Counted from the stretch's first letter, positions 8,182-16,551 are shown. The stretch: DNA of 64,000 nt from an uncultured Clostridia bacterium (GCA_937894675.1 CALCQO010000024.1:1-64000); one strand, 5' to 3'. The notes: generated by a model not told the origin, from the letters alone. Numbers and translations are program-made.

Positions 8182-8949
8182 TTACCAGTACGCGCCGCTG
8201 GGGCTGCGCACCGAAACTTCCCCCGCCAGCAGGGTGATATGCTCCCGGGGTTCGCCCGCTGACAGGCTGTCCATTTCCACCACCAGGGCGCCGCTGTCCA
8301 GCACGTTGGTTGCGATGCCCGTCCGTTGCTGCCCCTGCCAGGGGAAGGCGACCTGTTTGCCCAGGGTCAGGCACCGTTGGCGGTACTCCTCCATATGCCC
8401 GGGCATCAGAGGGTAGCCTTGCAGCAGTTCTTCGTGGATTTTTTTGGCCAGTTCCAGGGGGGTGATGGGGGAGATGTCCTCAAACAGCGCGCCTGCCTTG
8501 CCTTGCAGGCTGCCGCTTAGCCCAAGGGGGCTGAGGTTTACGCCGATGCCCACCACCGTCTTTGGTTTCTCCAGCTGCATCAGCCCCTCGGCCAGTATGC
8601 CGCCCGCCTTCAAGCCGTCCTTCATGCAGTCGTTTACCCATTTGATCCGCAGCGGGATGCCGCGCAGGCTGTCCGCCGCCCGGCACACCGCCACCCCGGC
8701 CAGGGTGGTAATCTGGCCGATTTTATCCGCCGGGGCGTCCAGCACCACGCTCATATACAGCCCGCCCGGGGGCGACTCAAAGCCCCGGCCCGTCCGGCCC
8801 CGGCCGGACAGTTGGGTTTTGGCCATCACCAATGCGCCGTGGGGCGCGCCTTCCCTTGCCCATTCCAGCGCCAGGCGGTTGGTGGAATCCGCCTGTTCAT
8901 ACAGGCGCGCGGGGGAGTGGTGAAAGGTAAGGGGCTCGAATGTTTGCAT
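8182..8949 (-). CDS. birA: biotin--[acetyl-CoA carboxylase] ligase, class I
   Basis: The 255-residue enzyme joins biotin to carboxylase and decarboxylase carrier proteins. The GRGRTGRGFESPPGG stretch (biotinyl-AMP loop), the KWVND motif (usually KWPND) and AGGILAEG are present, followed by a small C-terminal domain. There is no N-terminal DNA-binding domain, so it is a ligase only and not a biotin repressor. GGAGG precedes the ATG. No biotin genes are nearby. Confidence 0.9.
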   Translation of the reverse strand: MQTFEPLTFHHSPARLYEQADSTNRLALEWAREGAPHGALVMAKTQLSGRGRTGRGFESPPGGLYMSVVLDAPADKIGQITTLAGVAVCRAADSLRGIPLRIKWVNDCMKDGLKAGGILAEGLMQLEKPKTVVGIGVNLSPLGLSGSLQGKAGALFEDISPITPLELAKKIHEELLQGYPLMPGHMEEYRQRCLTLGKQVAFPWQGQQRTGIATNVLDSGALVVEMDSLSAGEPREHITLLAGEVSVRSPSGAYW

Positions 8950-9010
8950 GTTGCCTCCGGGGGAGAGAGTCTAAAAAGGTGCGTGCTGTTTTGTTAGTTG
9001 TCGCGTGAAT

Positions 9011-9102
9011 CGCAAAAAGGCGCTTCGCTGTTTTTGCTTACGTTTTTTATGGGGCGCTGCCCCATACCCTGCCAAAGGGGGTGACCCCCTTTGGAATCCG
9101 CA
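9011..9102 (+). repeat. dispersed three-hairpin intergenic repeat, copy A
   Basis: Starts CGCAAAAAGGCGCTTCGCTG and contains three hairpins in a row: GCAAAAA/TTTTTGC, GGGGC/GCCCC, and CCAAAGGGGG/CCCCCTTTGG (9072-9094). It ends GGAATCCGCA. Copies B, C and D share this order. It occupies the gap between the divergent birA and SDR genes. Confidence 0.8.
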
Positions 9103-9122
9103 ATAGGGGTACGCCGTTTGCA

Positions 9123-9151
9123 TTGACAGCCATCCTTGTCCCCTGTACAAT
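9123..9151 (+). promoter_or_regulatory. promoter of the SDR/LysE genes
   Basis: TTGACA (9123-9128) and TACAAT (9146-9151) are 17 bp apart. The transcript would start about 20 nt upstream of the ATG at 9177. Confidence 0.75.
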
Positions 9152-9176
9152 GAATAAAAATGCAGGGAGGCGTAGC

Positions 9177-9896
9177 ATGCGTACAGCTTTGATTACCGGC
9201 GGATCCCGGGGCATCGGCGAAGGCATGGTGCGCCTTTTTTCCTCCCGAGGCTACCGGGTCATGTTCAGTTACCATCAGGCCGCCGATCAGGCGGCCCATC
9301 TCCAGGCCGAGACCGGCGCCATCCCCTTCCAGGCGGATTTACGTTTGCCTGAGGGCAACAGCGCCCTGGCCCGGGAAGCCCTGCGCCAATTATGCCATGT
9401 GGACGCCCTCATCGTCAACGCGGGCACCGCCTGGTCGGGGCTCTTAACCGACATGCCTCTGACAGAATGGGACAGCCTGATGTCCCTGCACCTGACCAGC
9501 CCCTTCCTGCTGCTCAAGGATCTTTTGCCCGCCATGCGGTCCCGGGGCGAGGGCAGCGTGGTGTTCATTTCCTCCATGTGGGGGCGCCAGGGCGCCGCCT
9601 GCGAGGCCGCCTATTCCGCCTGCAAGGCGGGGCAGATTGCCCTTGTCCAGGCCCTCGCCCGGGAGGAGGGCTCCTGCGGCATCCGCGTCAACGCCCTATG
9701 CCCCGGCGTCATCGACACCGACATGCTGCATACCTATACCCTTCCCGAGCGGGAAACCCTCAAAGAGTCTACCCCCCTGGGCCGTCTGGGACTGCCCCAG
9801 GATGTGGCCCAGGCCGCTTTCTTCCTCTGCTCCCCTGAGGCGTCCTTTATCACCGGCCAGGCGCTGAACGTGGACGGGGGCTTTATCACCACCTGA
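9177..9896 (+). CDS. short-chain dehydrogenase/reductase, FabG-like
   Basis: A 239-residue classical SDR: cofactor loop TGGSRGIGEG near the N-terminus, NAG motif, catalytic Tyr146-x3-Lys150 (YSACK) with a preceding ISS serine stretch, and a C-terminal ITGQALNVDGG typical of 3-oxoacyl reductases. An NADP(H)-dependent carbonyl/alcohol reaction is expected, but the substrate cannot be read. The ATG at 9177 has GGGAGG upstream and is the only start that leaves an intact Rossmann strand. It is followed 15 bp later by a LysE-family exporter gene, so they are probably co-transcribed. It is not in a fatty-acid synthesis cluster. Confidence 0.88.
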   Translation: MRTALITGGSRGIGEGMVRLFSSRGYRVMFSYHQAADQAAHLQAETGAIPFQADLRLPEGNSALAREALRQLCHVDALIVNAGTAWSGLLTDMPLTEWDSLMSLHLTSPFLLLKDLLPAMRSRGEGSVVFISSMWGRQGAACEAAYSACKAGQIALVQALAREEGSCGIRVNALCPGVIDTDMLHTYTLPERETLKESTPLGRLGLPQDVAQAAFFLCSPEASFITGQALNVDGGFITT

Positions 9897-9911
9897 ATAC
9901 GGGAGGTATCC

Positions 9912-10493
9912 ATGTTCAACTCGGCTGCTTTTCTCACCTATGCCGTCATCACCGCGGCCACCCCCGGGCCCAACAACATCATGTCCATGTCCAACGGCAG
10001 CCGCTACGGCTTCCGCAAGGCCCTGCCATTCAACCTGGGCATCGGCGTCGGATTTTCCGCGGTGATGCTGCTGTGCACCGCCTTCGCGAGCCTCCTGCGC
10101 TCCATCCTGCCCGCCATCAAGACCCCCATGCTCATCCTCGGCGCATGCTACATGCTGTACCTGGCGTGGAAAACCTGGAAAAGTGACGGCGAAATCGACG
10201 AGGATCATTCCCGCACCGGCTTTCTCCAGGGGATGACCCTGCAGTTCATCAACGCCAAGATCATCCTCTACGGCATCCTGTCCATGGAGGCGTACATCCT
10301 GCCCCACTACGCCGGGCAAGCCTTGCCCCTGACCCTCTTTGCCCTGCTGCTGGCTTTTATCGGCTTTTCCTTCACCCTGCTCTGGTCGGCCTTTGGCTCC
10401 TTCTTCCGCCTGCTCTTTTCCAGGCACCGCAAAGCGGTCAACGGCATCATGGCGCTTTTGCTTGTCTACTGCGCCGTGTCCCTCTTCCTCTGA
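9912..10493 (+). CDS. LysE/RhtB-family amino-acid exporter
   Basis: The 193-residue protein has about six hydrophobic segments and the family motif TPGPNN near residue 17. The family exports amino acids or related small metabolites. GGGAGG precedes the ATG. The substrate is unknown. A lysine-riboswitch importer lies 3 kb away, but the exporter itself has no such element, so a lysine role should not be assumed. Confidence 0.88.
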   Translation: MFNSAAFLTYAVITAATPGPNNIMSMSNGSRYGFRKALPFNLGIGVGFSAVMLLCTAFASLLRSILPAIKTPMLILGACYMLYLAWKTWKSDGEIDEDHSRTGFLQGMTLQFINAKIILYGILSMEAYILPHYAGQALPLTLFALLLAFIGFSFTLLWSAFGSFFRLLFSRHRKAVNGIMALLLVYCAVSLFL

Positions 10494-10613
10494 TTCCCGT
10501 TTTCCCGCCGTTTTATTGACGCAAATCAGTGTATTCCCGCCCCATGCGGGGTATACTGTACATGGACCTCGCGAGAGGTTTTCTCTATGCAGTAACGAAC
10601 CAAAGGAGTTTTT

Positions 10614-11507
10614 ATGTTGGATTTCACCCCCATCACCCTCGCTGACCGCGAAACCATGTCCGCCCTGCTGCAAAAAGGCCACCGGGGCGCCCTGGAGTAC
10701 AATTTCACCAGCAACTTTATCTGGCGCAACATCTACCACCTGCACAAGGCGCAGATGGATGGTTTTCTGGTGGTGCGCGCGGGGGAAGGGGCAGACATCA
10801 GCTACATTTTTCCCTCCGGCGACGGGGATGTAAAGCCCATCATCGACGCCCTGATCGCCCGCCACAAGCAGCTGGGCACGCCGCTTTTATTCAACACCGT
10901 CCTCAACCAGGACAAGGAGACCCTGGAAGCCCTCTACCCCGGGCAGTTTGAATTCACCTCCCTTAGGGACGCCTACGACTATGTCTATTCCGCCGAGAGC
11001 CTGCGCACCCTGACGGGCAAGAAGCTGGCCGCCAAGCGCAATCACATCAACCGTTTCGTGGAGAACAACCCCGATTGGGCCTACGAGCCCATCACCCTGG
11101 ATAACCTGGCGGATGTACGGGAGATGAGCCGGGAATGGTGCCGCATCGCCGGCTGCCGCGACAACGAGGAGCTCTACGACGAAAGCTGCGCCGTGGAGCA
11201 GGCCTTTAAAAACTATGAGGCCCTGGGGCTGGAAGGCGGCCTCATCCGCATGGACGGACGCATTGTGGCCTTTGCCATGGGCGAGCCCCTCAACGAGGAA
11301 ACCTATGTGGTGCACATCGAAAAGGCCTTCTACGACATCCAGGGCGCCTACCAGATTATCAACCGGGAGTTTGCCCGCCACCGCACCGAAAACTTTGTAT
11401 ACATCAACCGCGAGGACGACACCGGCGACGAGGGCCTGCGCAAGGCCAAGCTCAGCTACAACCCCGCCTTCCTGGTGGAAAAAAGCAGCGCCCGATGGAA
11501 GGGCTGA
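10614..11507 (+). CDS. DUF2156 (phosphatidylglycerol lysyltransferase C-domain-like) protein
   Basis: The 297-residue soluble protein has the DUF2156 pattern: FTSNFIWRN in the N-terminal part, YSAESLRTLTGKKLAAKRNHINRF in the middle, and a GNAT-like C-terminal core ending in YINREDDTGDEGLRKAKLSYNP. It lacks the membrane part of MprF, so it is the free-standing clostridial form whose substrate is not established. AAAGGAG precedes the ATG. The start of the next gene overlaps its last 13 nt, indicating translational coupling with a second GNAT-fold protein. Confidence 0.82.
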   Translation: MLDFTPITLADRETMSALLQKGHRGALEYNFTSNFIWRNIYHLHKAQMDGFLVVRAGEGADISYIFPSGDGDVKPIIDALIARHKQLGTPLLFNTVLNQDKETLEALYPGQFEFTSLRDAYDYVYSAESLRTLTGKKLAAKRNHINRFVENNPDWAYEPITLDNLADVREMSREWCRIAGCRDNEELYDESCAVEQAFKNYEALGLEGGLIRMDGRIVAFAMGEPLNEETYVVHIEKAFYDIQGAYQIINREFARHRTENFVYINREDDTGDEGLRKAKLSYNPAFLVEKSSARWKG

Positions 11508-12355
11508 TTCGCTTCGCCGCCCCGGGGGACACCCCGGCGCTGAAAGCCCTCTGGCAGCAGGCGTTTGACGATACCCCCGAGGGCACCCTGTTCTACTTCG
11601 CCCGCCGCCACAAGCCGGAAAACACCCTGCTCTACGCCCGGGGGGACGAGCCCCTGGCCATGCTGACCATGCTGCCCATCACCCTGGATTTTGCCGGCCG
11701 GCAGCTGCCCGGGCGCTACCTGTTTGCTGTGGCCACCCGTGAGGATGCCCGGGGCCGGGGGCTGAGCACCCAATTGCTTGAGGCCGCCCACCGGCACATG
11801 GAGGGGCAGGGCGTCGCCGCCAGCGTACTGGCGCCGGCCCAGGCGTCCCTCTTTGCCTTTTATGAAAAGCGGGGGTACCAGACCCACTTTTACGCCGACA
11901 CAATCACCGTGCCCGCGGGAGATATCCCCCCCTACGCCGGGCAGGCCCGGGAGCTGACCGCCCAGGACTACCTGGCCCTGCGGGACAGCGCCTTTTCCGC
12001 CAGCAGTCTCTTTGTACGCTGGGATGAGGCCGCCCTCCAGTATGTATTGGCCAGCACCCGTCTCTACGGCGGGCTGGGGCTGTACGCCCAGGATGGGGAC
12101 ACGCGGGGCTGCGCCTTGTGCGAGCCCCTGGAGGATGGCCGGGTGCGGGTGACGGACATGGCGCTGGAGGGCATGATGCCCCTGCACCTGCTTGCCGCCC
12201 TGCACCAGCGATTGAACGCCCGGGCATACGAGCTGCGCGTGGGGGAAGGCCTCTGGCCCGGCGCCCGGCGCCAGCCCCTGGGCATGCTCTGCCCCCTGCG
12301 CCCCCTGCCGGACACCCAGGGCGCGCCGCCCTACCTGGCACTGATCAAAGATTAA
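11495..12355 (+). CDS. GNAT-family N-acetyltransferase, Eis-like
   Basis: This 286-residue protein has an N-terminal GNAT domain with the acetyl-CoA loop (VATREDARGRGLSTQLL, about residue 75-92) and the FYEKRGYQ strand-helix, followed by a second acetyltransferase-like half as in Eis and Acetyltransf_9 proteins. The acceptor substrate is unknown. It overlaps the DUF2156 gene by 13 nt and is followed 10 bp later by a flavin-binding protein gene, so the three form one unit. Confidence 0.82.
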   Translation: MEGLIRFAAPGDTPALKALWQQAFDDTPEGTLFYFARRHKPENTLLYARGDEPLAMLTMLPITLDFAGRQLPGRYLFAVATREDARGRGLSTQLLEAAHRHMEGQGVAASVLAPAQASLFAFYEKRGYQTHFYADTITVPAGDIPPYAGQARELTAQDYLALRDSAFSASSLFVRWDEAALQYVLASTRLYGGLGLYAQDGDTRGCALCEPLEDGRVRVTDMALEGMMPLHLLAALHQRLNARAYELRVGEGLWPGARRQPLGMLCPLRPLPDTQGAPPYLALIKD

Positions 12356-12365
12356 GGAGGCCTCT

Positions 12366-12839
12366 ATGCGCCGCAAAGACAGGGAAGTCACCGACAAAAA
12401 CCAGATACTGGACATCATCGCCCGCTGCCCCGTGGGCCGGGTGGTCTTCACCGACAGTCAAGGCGCCTTCATCGTGCCCGTGCACATGGGCTATCAGTGG
12501 GAGGAGAAGCTGACCCTCTATTTCCACAGCGCGCCCGAGGGGCGAAAGATGTCCGCCCTCACTGCCCACCCCCAGGTGTTCTTTGAGATGGACATTCATC
12601 ATGGCCTGCAGGAAAGCGCTAACGCATGTGGGTATTCCGCCTATTTCGAGTCCGTCATGGGCACGGGGCAGGCGTCCCTGGTGACGGAAACGGAGGAAAA
12701 GAAGAAAGCCCTCAACCTGCTGATGCGCTGCCAGACAGGCAAGGACTTTGTGTTTGCCGACAAGGATGTGGAGCGCGTCGCCGTGGTGAAGATCGTGGCC
12801 GACAGCGTAACGGCCAAGCGGCGGCTGAAGGAGGATTGA
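12366..12839 (+). CDS. pyridoxamine 5'-phosphate oxidase-family flavoprotein (NimA-like)
   Basis: The 157-residue protein starts MRRKDREVTD and contains the split-barrel FMN-binding pattern (GRVVFTDSQGAFIVPVHMGY, LYFHSAPEGRKMSALTAHPQVFFEMD), typical of the Pyridox_ox_2 family that includes 5-nitroimidazole reductases. The real role may be a general flavin-dependent reduction; nitroimidazole resistance cannot be inferred. AAGGAGG precedes the ATG and a strong terminator follows, so it closes the operon. Confidence 0.85.
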   Translation: MRRKDREVTDKNQILDIIARCPVGRVVFTDSQGAFIVPVHMGYQWEEKLTLYFHSAPEGRKMSALTAHPQVFFEMDIHHGLQESANACGYSAYFESVMGTGQASLVTETEEKKKALNLLMRCQTGKDFVFADKDVERVAVVKIVADSVTAKRRLKED

Positions 12840-12870
12840 GGGGGGATAGATAAGCCCTCTTTGATGAATA

Positions 12871-12904
12871 AACGCCTGCACCCGGGATGGGGTGCAGGCG
12901 TTTT
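12871..12904 (+). terminator. intrinsic terminator
   Basis: 12-bp stem ACGCCTGCACCC / GGGTGCAGGCGT with a 6-nt loop, followed by TTTT, 30 bp after the flavoprotein gene. Confidence 0.85.
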
Positions 12905-12951
12905 GGGTTGGGGTCGATGTTGCGTGGGGTTTTGGTTGTTGCGTTGTCAGG

Positions 12952-13043
12952 CGCAAAATACGCTTTGCTGTTTTGCTTGCGGGTTTTCTGCGGGGTTTCA
13001 CCCCGCACCCCACCAAAGGGCATGATGCCCTTTGGAATCCGCA
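12952..13043 (+). repeat. dispersed three-hairpin intergenic repeat, copy B
   Basis: Same order of three hairpins as copy A: CGCAAAA/TTTTGCTTGCG, GCGGGG/CCCCGC, and CCAAAGGGC/GCCCTTTGG, ending GGAATCCGCA. It lies between two convergent genes. Compensating changes in the stems (for example GGGC/GCCC here versus GGGGG/CCCCC in A) suggest that folding is kept. Confidence 0.8.
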
Positions 13044-13052
13044 GCCGGGGGC

Positions 13053-13790
13053 TTAAAAGCTCAATCCTCTTAGCGTCCTTGCCAGGAACGCCTGCGTCCG
13101 GGCGTTCTTAGGCGCCGAGAACAGTTCCCTTGGCGGGGCGTCCTCCACCACCAGGCCGTCATCCATAAACACCACCCGGTCGGCGGCGTCGGCGGCAAAG
13201 GCCATCTCATGGGTCACGATCATCATCGTTAAACTGCCCTTCAGCGACCGCATCACGCTGAGCACCTCATCCACCATCTCCGGGTCCAGGGCGCTGGTAG
13301 GCTCATCAAACAGCAGCACCTCCGGCTCCATGCACAGCGCCCGGGCGATTGCCGCGCGCTGTTTCTGCCCGCCGGAAATCTGCTCCGGCCTTGCGTCCCG
13401 AAAGGGCAGCATGCCCACCTTCTCCAGATACCCCAGTGCCTTCTCCCGCGCTTCTTCCTTGCCGCGCCCCAGCACCTTGCGCTGGCCGGCCATGCAGTTA
13501 TCCAGCACCGTCATATTATTAAACAGGTTGAACTGCTGGAACACCATGCCCACCTTGGCGTGCAGCCGGGCGGGGGGCATGTCGTATACATCGGTATCAT
13601 GGAAATAAATATGTCCGCCGCTAGGCTCTTCCAGCAGGTTCACGCACCTTAGCAGCGTGGACTTGCCCGACCCCGACGGGCCGATGATGCACACCGCTTC
13701 GCCCTTTTCCACACCCAGGGAAATGCCCTTGAGCACATCGTTCTCCCCAAAGCGCTTGGTCAGGCCTTCAATCCGGAGTATCTGCGCCAT
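13053..13790 (-). CDS. polar amino-acid ABC transporter ATP-binding protein (GlnQ/HisP family), likely lysine
   Basis: The 245-residue ATPase has Walker A (GPSGSGKST, near residue 38), signature ISGGQKQR, Walker B (VLLFDEP) and the switch His (VTHEM). It begins 3 bp after the permease gene and is the last gene of an operon preceded by a lysine riboswitch. By homology alone the substrate would be any polar amino acid; the riboswitch makes lysine the best guess. Confidence 0.92.
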   Translation of the reverse strand: MAQILRIEGLTKRFGENDVLKGISLGVEKGEAVCIIGPSGSGKSTLLRCVNLLEEPSGGHIYFHDTDVYDMPPARLHAKVGMVFQQFNLFNNMTVLDNCMAGQRKVLGRGKEEAREKALGYLEKVGMLPFRDARPEQISGGQKQRAAIARALCMEPEVLLFDEPTSALDPEMVDEVLSVMRSLKGSLTMMIVTHEMAFAADAADRVVFMDDGLVVEDAPPRELFSAPKNARTQAFLARTLRGLSF

Positions 13791-13793
13791 CCC

Positions 13794-14579
13794 TCATCCC
13801 TGCCTTTCCACTTTGATTTCCGCCGCCGAGCTGGACTGGGAGCCGTACACCGTATAGTTTTTATGCCCTGACAGCTTTTTTTCCACCAGGCGCAGCAGGC
13901 GGGTAGTGGTAAAGGTAAGGATAAAGTAAATCACCGCGGTGATAAAGAACACCTCAAAATACCGGTAGAAGGTGCCCGCGGCGGACTTGGAGGTGAAGTA
14001 CAACTCCGTCACCGAAATCACGTTCAGCACGCTGGAATCCTTGATGTTCACCACAAACTCGTTGCCCACCGAGGGAAGGATGTTGCGGATGGCCTGGGGC
14101 AGCACCACCTGGGTCATGCTCTGCCAGTGGGACATGCCCACCGCCGTGGCCGCTTCCTTCTGCCCCTTGTCCACCGACAGGATGCCGCCGCGTACAATCT
14201 CCGCCATGTAGGCGCCGGTATTCACCGACACCACCAGGAAGGCGGCCGTCAGGGCGGGGATGTCCAGCCCCATGTACTGCATGGCGCCGTAATAGACCAC
14301 CATGGCCTGCACAATCATGGGGGTGCCGCGGAAGATTTCGATATACGCCGTCATCAGGAACTTGGCCAGCGTCAGCAGTCCCTTTTTCAGCCCGCTGGCC
14401 CGGGGCGACAGCGCCAGGGTGCGCACAATGCCCACCAATAGGCCAATCAGAAAGCCCAGGGTGGTGCCCACCAGGGCGATGAGCATGGTAACCCCGGCGC
14501 CCTGCAGGAACAGGCTGCCGTACTGGTTCACCAGATAAACAATCCAGCCGGAAAATGTAGTGGGCAATGTTACCTCCAA
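13794..14579 (-). CDS. polar amino-acid ABC transporter permease, likely lysine
   Basis: The 261-residue protein belongs to the HisM/GlnP family: five or so membrane segments, the EIFRGTPMIVQAMVVYYG stretch, and the cytoplasmic coupling loop EAATAVGMSHWQSMTQVVLPQA. It is followed after 3 bp by the ATPase gene. A 217-bp gap rich in hairpins separates it from the upstream binding-protein gene. Confidence 0.9.
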   Translation of the reverse strand: MEVTLPTTFSGWIVYLVNQYGSLFLQGAGVTMLIALVGTTLGFLIGLLVGIVRTLALSPRASGLKKGLLTLAKFLMTAYIEIFRGTPMIVQAMVVYYGAMQYMGLDIPALTAAFLVVSVNTGAYMAEIVRGGILSVDKGQKEAATAVGMSHWQSMTQVVLPQAIRNILPSVGNEFVVNIKDSSVLNVISVTELYFTSKSAAGTFYRYFEVFFITAVIYFILTFTTTRLLRLVEKKLSGHKNYTVYGSQSSSAAEIKVERQG

Positions 14580-14587
14580 GAATGGGT

Positions 14588-14755
14588 CAAGGGCTGAAAG
14601 CCCTTGTCCGGGGGTGCGGGGGGCGGACAGCCCCCCGCATCAGAAAGGGAAAGGGCGCCTTGGGGAAAGCGCTTTTTTCAACAAGCGCCTTCCCCAAACC
14701 CCATCCCGAAAAACTTTACAACACGCAAGCAAAGACAGCGAAGCGTCTCTTTGCG
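14588..14755 (-). repeat. divergent relative of the intergenic hairpin repeat (copy E)
   Basis: Read on the minus strand it opens with CGCAAAGAGACGCTTCGCTG (14736-14755), close to the first hairpin of copies A-D, then continues with different hairpins: GGGGAAGGCGC/GCGCTTTCCCC, GCGGGGGGC/GCCCCCCGC and AAGGGCT/AGCCCTT. It fills the gap between the binding-protein and permease genes and may lower expression of the distal genes. Confidence 0.55.
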
Positions 14756-14796
14756 TCAAACGCGTCAAGGCAATAAAGCGCAGAGCGCTTTATCCC

Positions 14797-15594
14797 TCAC
14801 TCGCTCAGGGGCTGGTTGGCGATGGCCTGTTCCATCATCTGCTCCCGGGTTTCCGTATCCAGGTCGGCCAGGGCTTCATTCACCTGGGCCAGCAAGGCGC
14901 TGCCCTTCTGCAGGCCCACGGCGATGGTGGTATCCGCAGGGTCGCACACAAAGCCCTTGCCCTCATCAAACATCACATACGCCAAATCCGGGTTGGAAGC
15001 GGCGGCGGATACAGCGCCGGGCTGCTCGCTGACATAGCCGTCGATGCGGCCGGAGGACAGCGCCACGATCATCGCCGGGAAGGTTTCCATGGCGGTCTGC
15101 TGCTGTACGCCCTCAATCTGGTTGATGACGGTGTAATGGAAGGTGTTCAATTGCCCGGTAATCTTGGCGCCGGCAAAGTCCTTCAATTCCTTGGCGTTGG
15201 CGAAGGCGCCGTCCTTTTTCACTACCACCACCAGGTTGCTCTCGTAGTAGGGGTCGGAGAAATCGATGACCAGCTTGCGCTCCTGGGTGGGGCTCATGCC
15301 GGCGATGATGGCGTCAATCTTGCCGCTGGTCAGCGCGGGGGGCAGGCCGTCCCACTCGGTCTTGACGATTTCCAATTCCATGCCCAATTTTTCGGCGATG
15401 TACTTGGCCACCTGTACATCGTAGCCGTCGGCGTAACTGCCGTCGGGCAGTTTTACCGCGGTTTCGCTTTCCGCCGACTGGGTCCAGTTAAAGGGCGCGT
15501 AGTTGCACTCCATGCCCACTTTCAGGGTGGCGGCGCTGGCCATAACAGGCAGCGCCATCATCAGTACCAGGGCCCATACCAATACCTTCTTCAT
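14797..15594 (-). CDS. amino-acid ABC transporter substrate-binding protein, riboswitch-controlled, likely lysine
   Basis: The ATG at 15594 gives a 265-residue protein with a Sec signal peptide (MKKVLVWALVLMMALPVMASA). The mature part is a type II binding fold of the SBP_bac_3 family (LKVGMECNYAPFNW at the start, WDGLPPALTSGKIDAIIAGM in the middle). GGGAGG lies upstream of the chosen start; a start at 15651 would fall inside the terminator hairpin. There is no lipobox Cys. It is the first gene behind a lysine riboswitch and is followed by permease and ATPase genes. Confidence 0.92.
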   Translation of the reverse strand: MKKVLVWALVLMMALPVMASAATLKVGMECNYAPFNWTQSAESETAVKLPDGSYADGYDVQVAKYIAEKLGMELEIVKTEWDGLPPALTSGKIDAIIAGMSPTQERKLVIDFSDPYYESNLVVVVKKDGAFANAKELKDFAGAKITGQLNTFHYTVINQIEGVQQQTAMETFPAMIVALSSGRIDGYVSEQPGAVSAAASNPDLAYVMFDEGKGFVCDPADTTIAVGLQKGSALLAQVNEALADLDTETREQMMEQAIANQPLSE

Positions 15595-15610
15595 TCCTTT
15601 TTCCTCCCAA

Positions 15611-15647
15611 TAAAAAATTCGGCGTGCGCTATGCCTTGCCGCCGAAT
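15611..15647 (-). terminator. riboswitch-controlled intrinsic terminator
   Basis: On the minus strand an 8-bp stem (ATTCGGCG / CGCCGAAT) is followed directly by six U residues, 17 nt before the coding start. Its loop contains ATAGCGC, complementary to GCGCTAT in the 3' strand of the riboswitch P1 stem, giving a plausible antiterminator: with lysine bound, P1 holds GCGCTAT and the terminator forms. Confidence 0.88.
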
Positions 15648-15663
15648 ACATTCAGCCAAAGCA

Positions 15664-15823
15664 GATAGCGCTCCACAGGTTTCCCCGTGACAGTCGCCGG
15701 CATCTTCTCCCGGCGCCCAACGCCCAGGCTCCGCGACCTGGTTGTTTCGGTGGTTCCCCTTTCCTTAAAGGTCTCTGCCCTGCGGGGGCTCGCTCTAAGT
15801 ACTCTTGTCTCCACGCCTCTATC
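15664..15823 (-). promoter_or_regulatory. lysine riboswitch (L box)
   Basis: The minus strand carries the L-box core in order: GATAGAGGCG at the 5' side of P1, ACAAGAGTA (15800-15808 region), GGAAAGGGGAACCACCGAAA in the middle, and ACTGTCACGG followed by GTGGAGCGCTATC at the 3' end. GATAG/CTATC close P1. These match the highly conserved nucleotides of the lysine aptamer as known from the B. subtilis lysC leader. Length, about 160 nt, is right. It is followed by a terminator hairpin and U-tract. Confidence 0.94.
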
Positions 15824-15851
15824 CCTTGCCAGAGGATATGAAATTACCTGC

Positions 15852-15879
15852 ATCATACCATAATACAACCCCCCGTCAA
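15852..15879 (-). promoter_or_regulatory. promoter of the lysine-riboswitch transporter operon
   Basis: On the minus strand TTGACG (15874-15879) and TATGAT (15852-15857) are 16 bp apart, placing the transcript start about 20 nt before the aptamer. Confidence 0.7.
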
Positions 15880-15922
15880 TATGATTTATCAAAGGGTACC
15901 GAAAAGAAACAATGGGGTGAAA

Positions 15923-15940
15923 ATACCATATCTATGGTAT
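15923..15940. promoter_or_regulatory. inverted repeat between lysine operon and ECF sigma gene
   Basis: ATACCATA-TC-TATGGTAT is an 8-bp perfect inverted repeat in an otherwise AT-rich gap. It could be an operator for either divergent unit; no partner regulator is evident. Confidence 0.4.
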
Positions 15941-15984
15941 AAACAACAGGAGAGAGTATGGATAGCATGATGATTTTTGCCTTA

Positions 15985-16013
15985 TGAAACCTTTCTTGTT
16001 GTGCTTTCGTCTA
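15985..16013 (+). promoter_or_regulatory. candidate autoregulated ECF-type promoter
   Basis: TGAAAC (15985-15990) and CGTC (16008-16011, followed by TA) are 17 bp apart, the classic -35/-10 pattern of extracytoplasmic-function sigma factors in Firmicutes, placed 25 nt before the sigma gene start. Confidence 0.65.
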
Positions 16014-16035
16014 ACAGGTTGAAGGGAGTGAGAGC

Positions 16036-16551
16036 ATGCACTTAGCCCAGACAGCACAGGAATCGAAGGATATTCACTTTGAAAATATGATGGAAAACTA
16101 TGGTGATATTCTGCTGAGAATGTGCTTTATGCAGTTGCAGGATGGTGAGATGGCGCGGGACGCTGTGCAGGAAACCTTCCTGAAAGCCTATAAAAAGTGG
16201 AACAGCTTCAAAAAACAGAGCAGTGAATTAACTTGGTTGACCAGCATTGCCATCAATACCTGCCGCGATATACGCAGGACAGCCTGGTTCCGGAACCGTG
16301 GGAAAACAATCAAGCTGGAGGACGCCCGGGAGCCTGCTTACACACAGGCATTTGAGGATGACACAGTATTACAGGCGGTGGCAGCATTGCCGGAAAAGTA
16401 TCGGCTGGCCATTCTGCTTTACTACTATCAGGACATGCGACAGGAGGACATCTCAGCAACCTTGAAAGTGCCAATCAATACGGTAAAAACCTGGTTGCGA
16501 CGCGGGAAAGAATTGTTGCGAACCCAGTTGGAAGGATGGTTTGAAGCATGA
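16036..16551 (+). CDS. ECF-family RNA polymerase sigma factor
   Basis: The 171-residue protein has sigma region 2 (MENYGDILLRMCFMQLQDGEMARDAVQETFLKAYKKW..., about residues 19-80) and region 4 (ALPEKYRLAILLYYYQDMRQEDISATLKVPINTVKTWLRRGK, about 117-158). There is no region 1 or 3. AAGGGAG precedes the ATG. The next gene overlaps by 4 nt (ATGA) and encodes a membrane protein of the DUF4179 type, the usual anti-sigma partner. Base composition here is more AT-rich than in flanking genes, which could indicate transfer. Confidence 0.92.
   Translation: MHLAQTAQESKDIHFENMMENYGDILLRMCFMQLQDGEMARDAVQETFLKAYKKWNSFKKQSSELTWLTSIAINTCRDIRRTAWFRNRGKTIKLEDAREPAYTQAFEDDTVLQAVAALPEKYRLAILLYYYQDMRQEDISATLKVPINTVKTWLRRGKELLRTQLEGWFEA

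Noticed and set aside
9011..9102. Rho-independent terminators in the intergenic repeats
   Set aside because: The stems lack a following U-tract in either direction, and separate proper terminators are present next to copies B, C and D.
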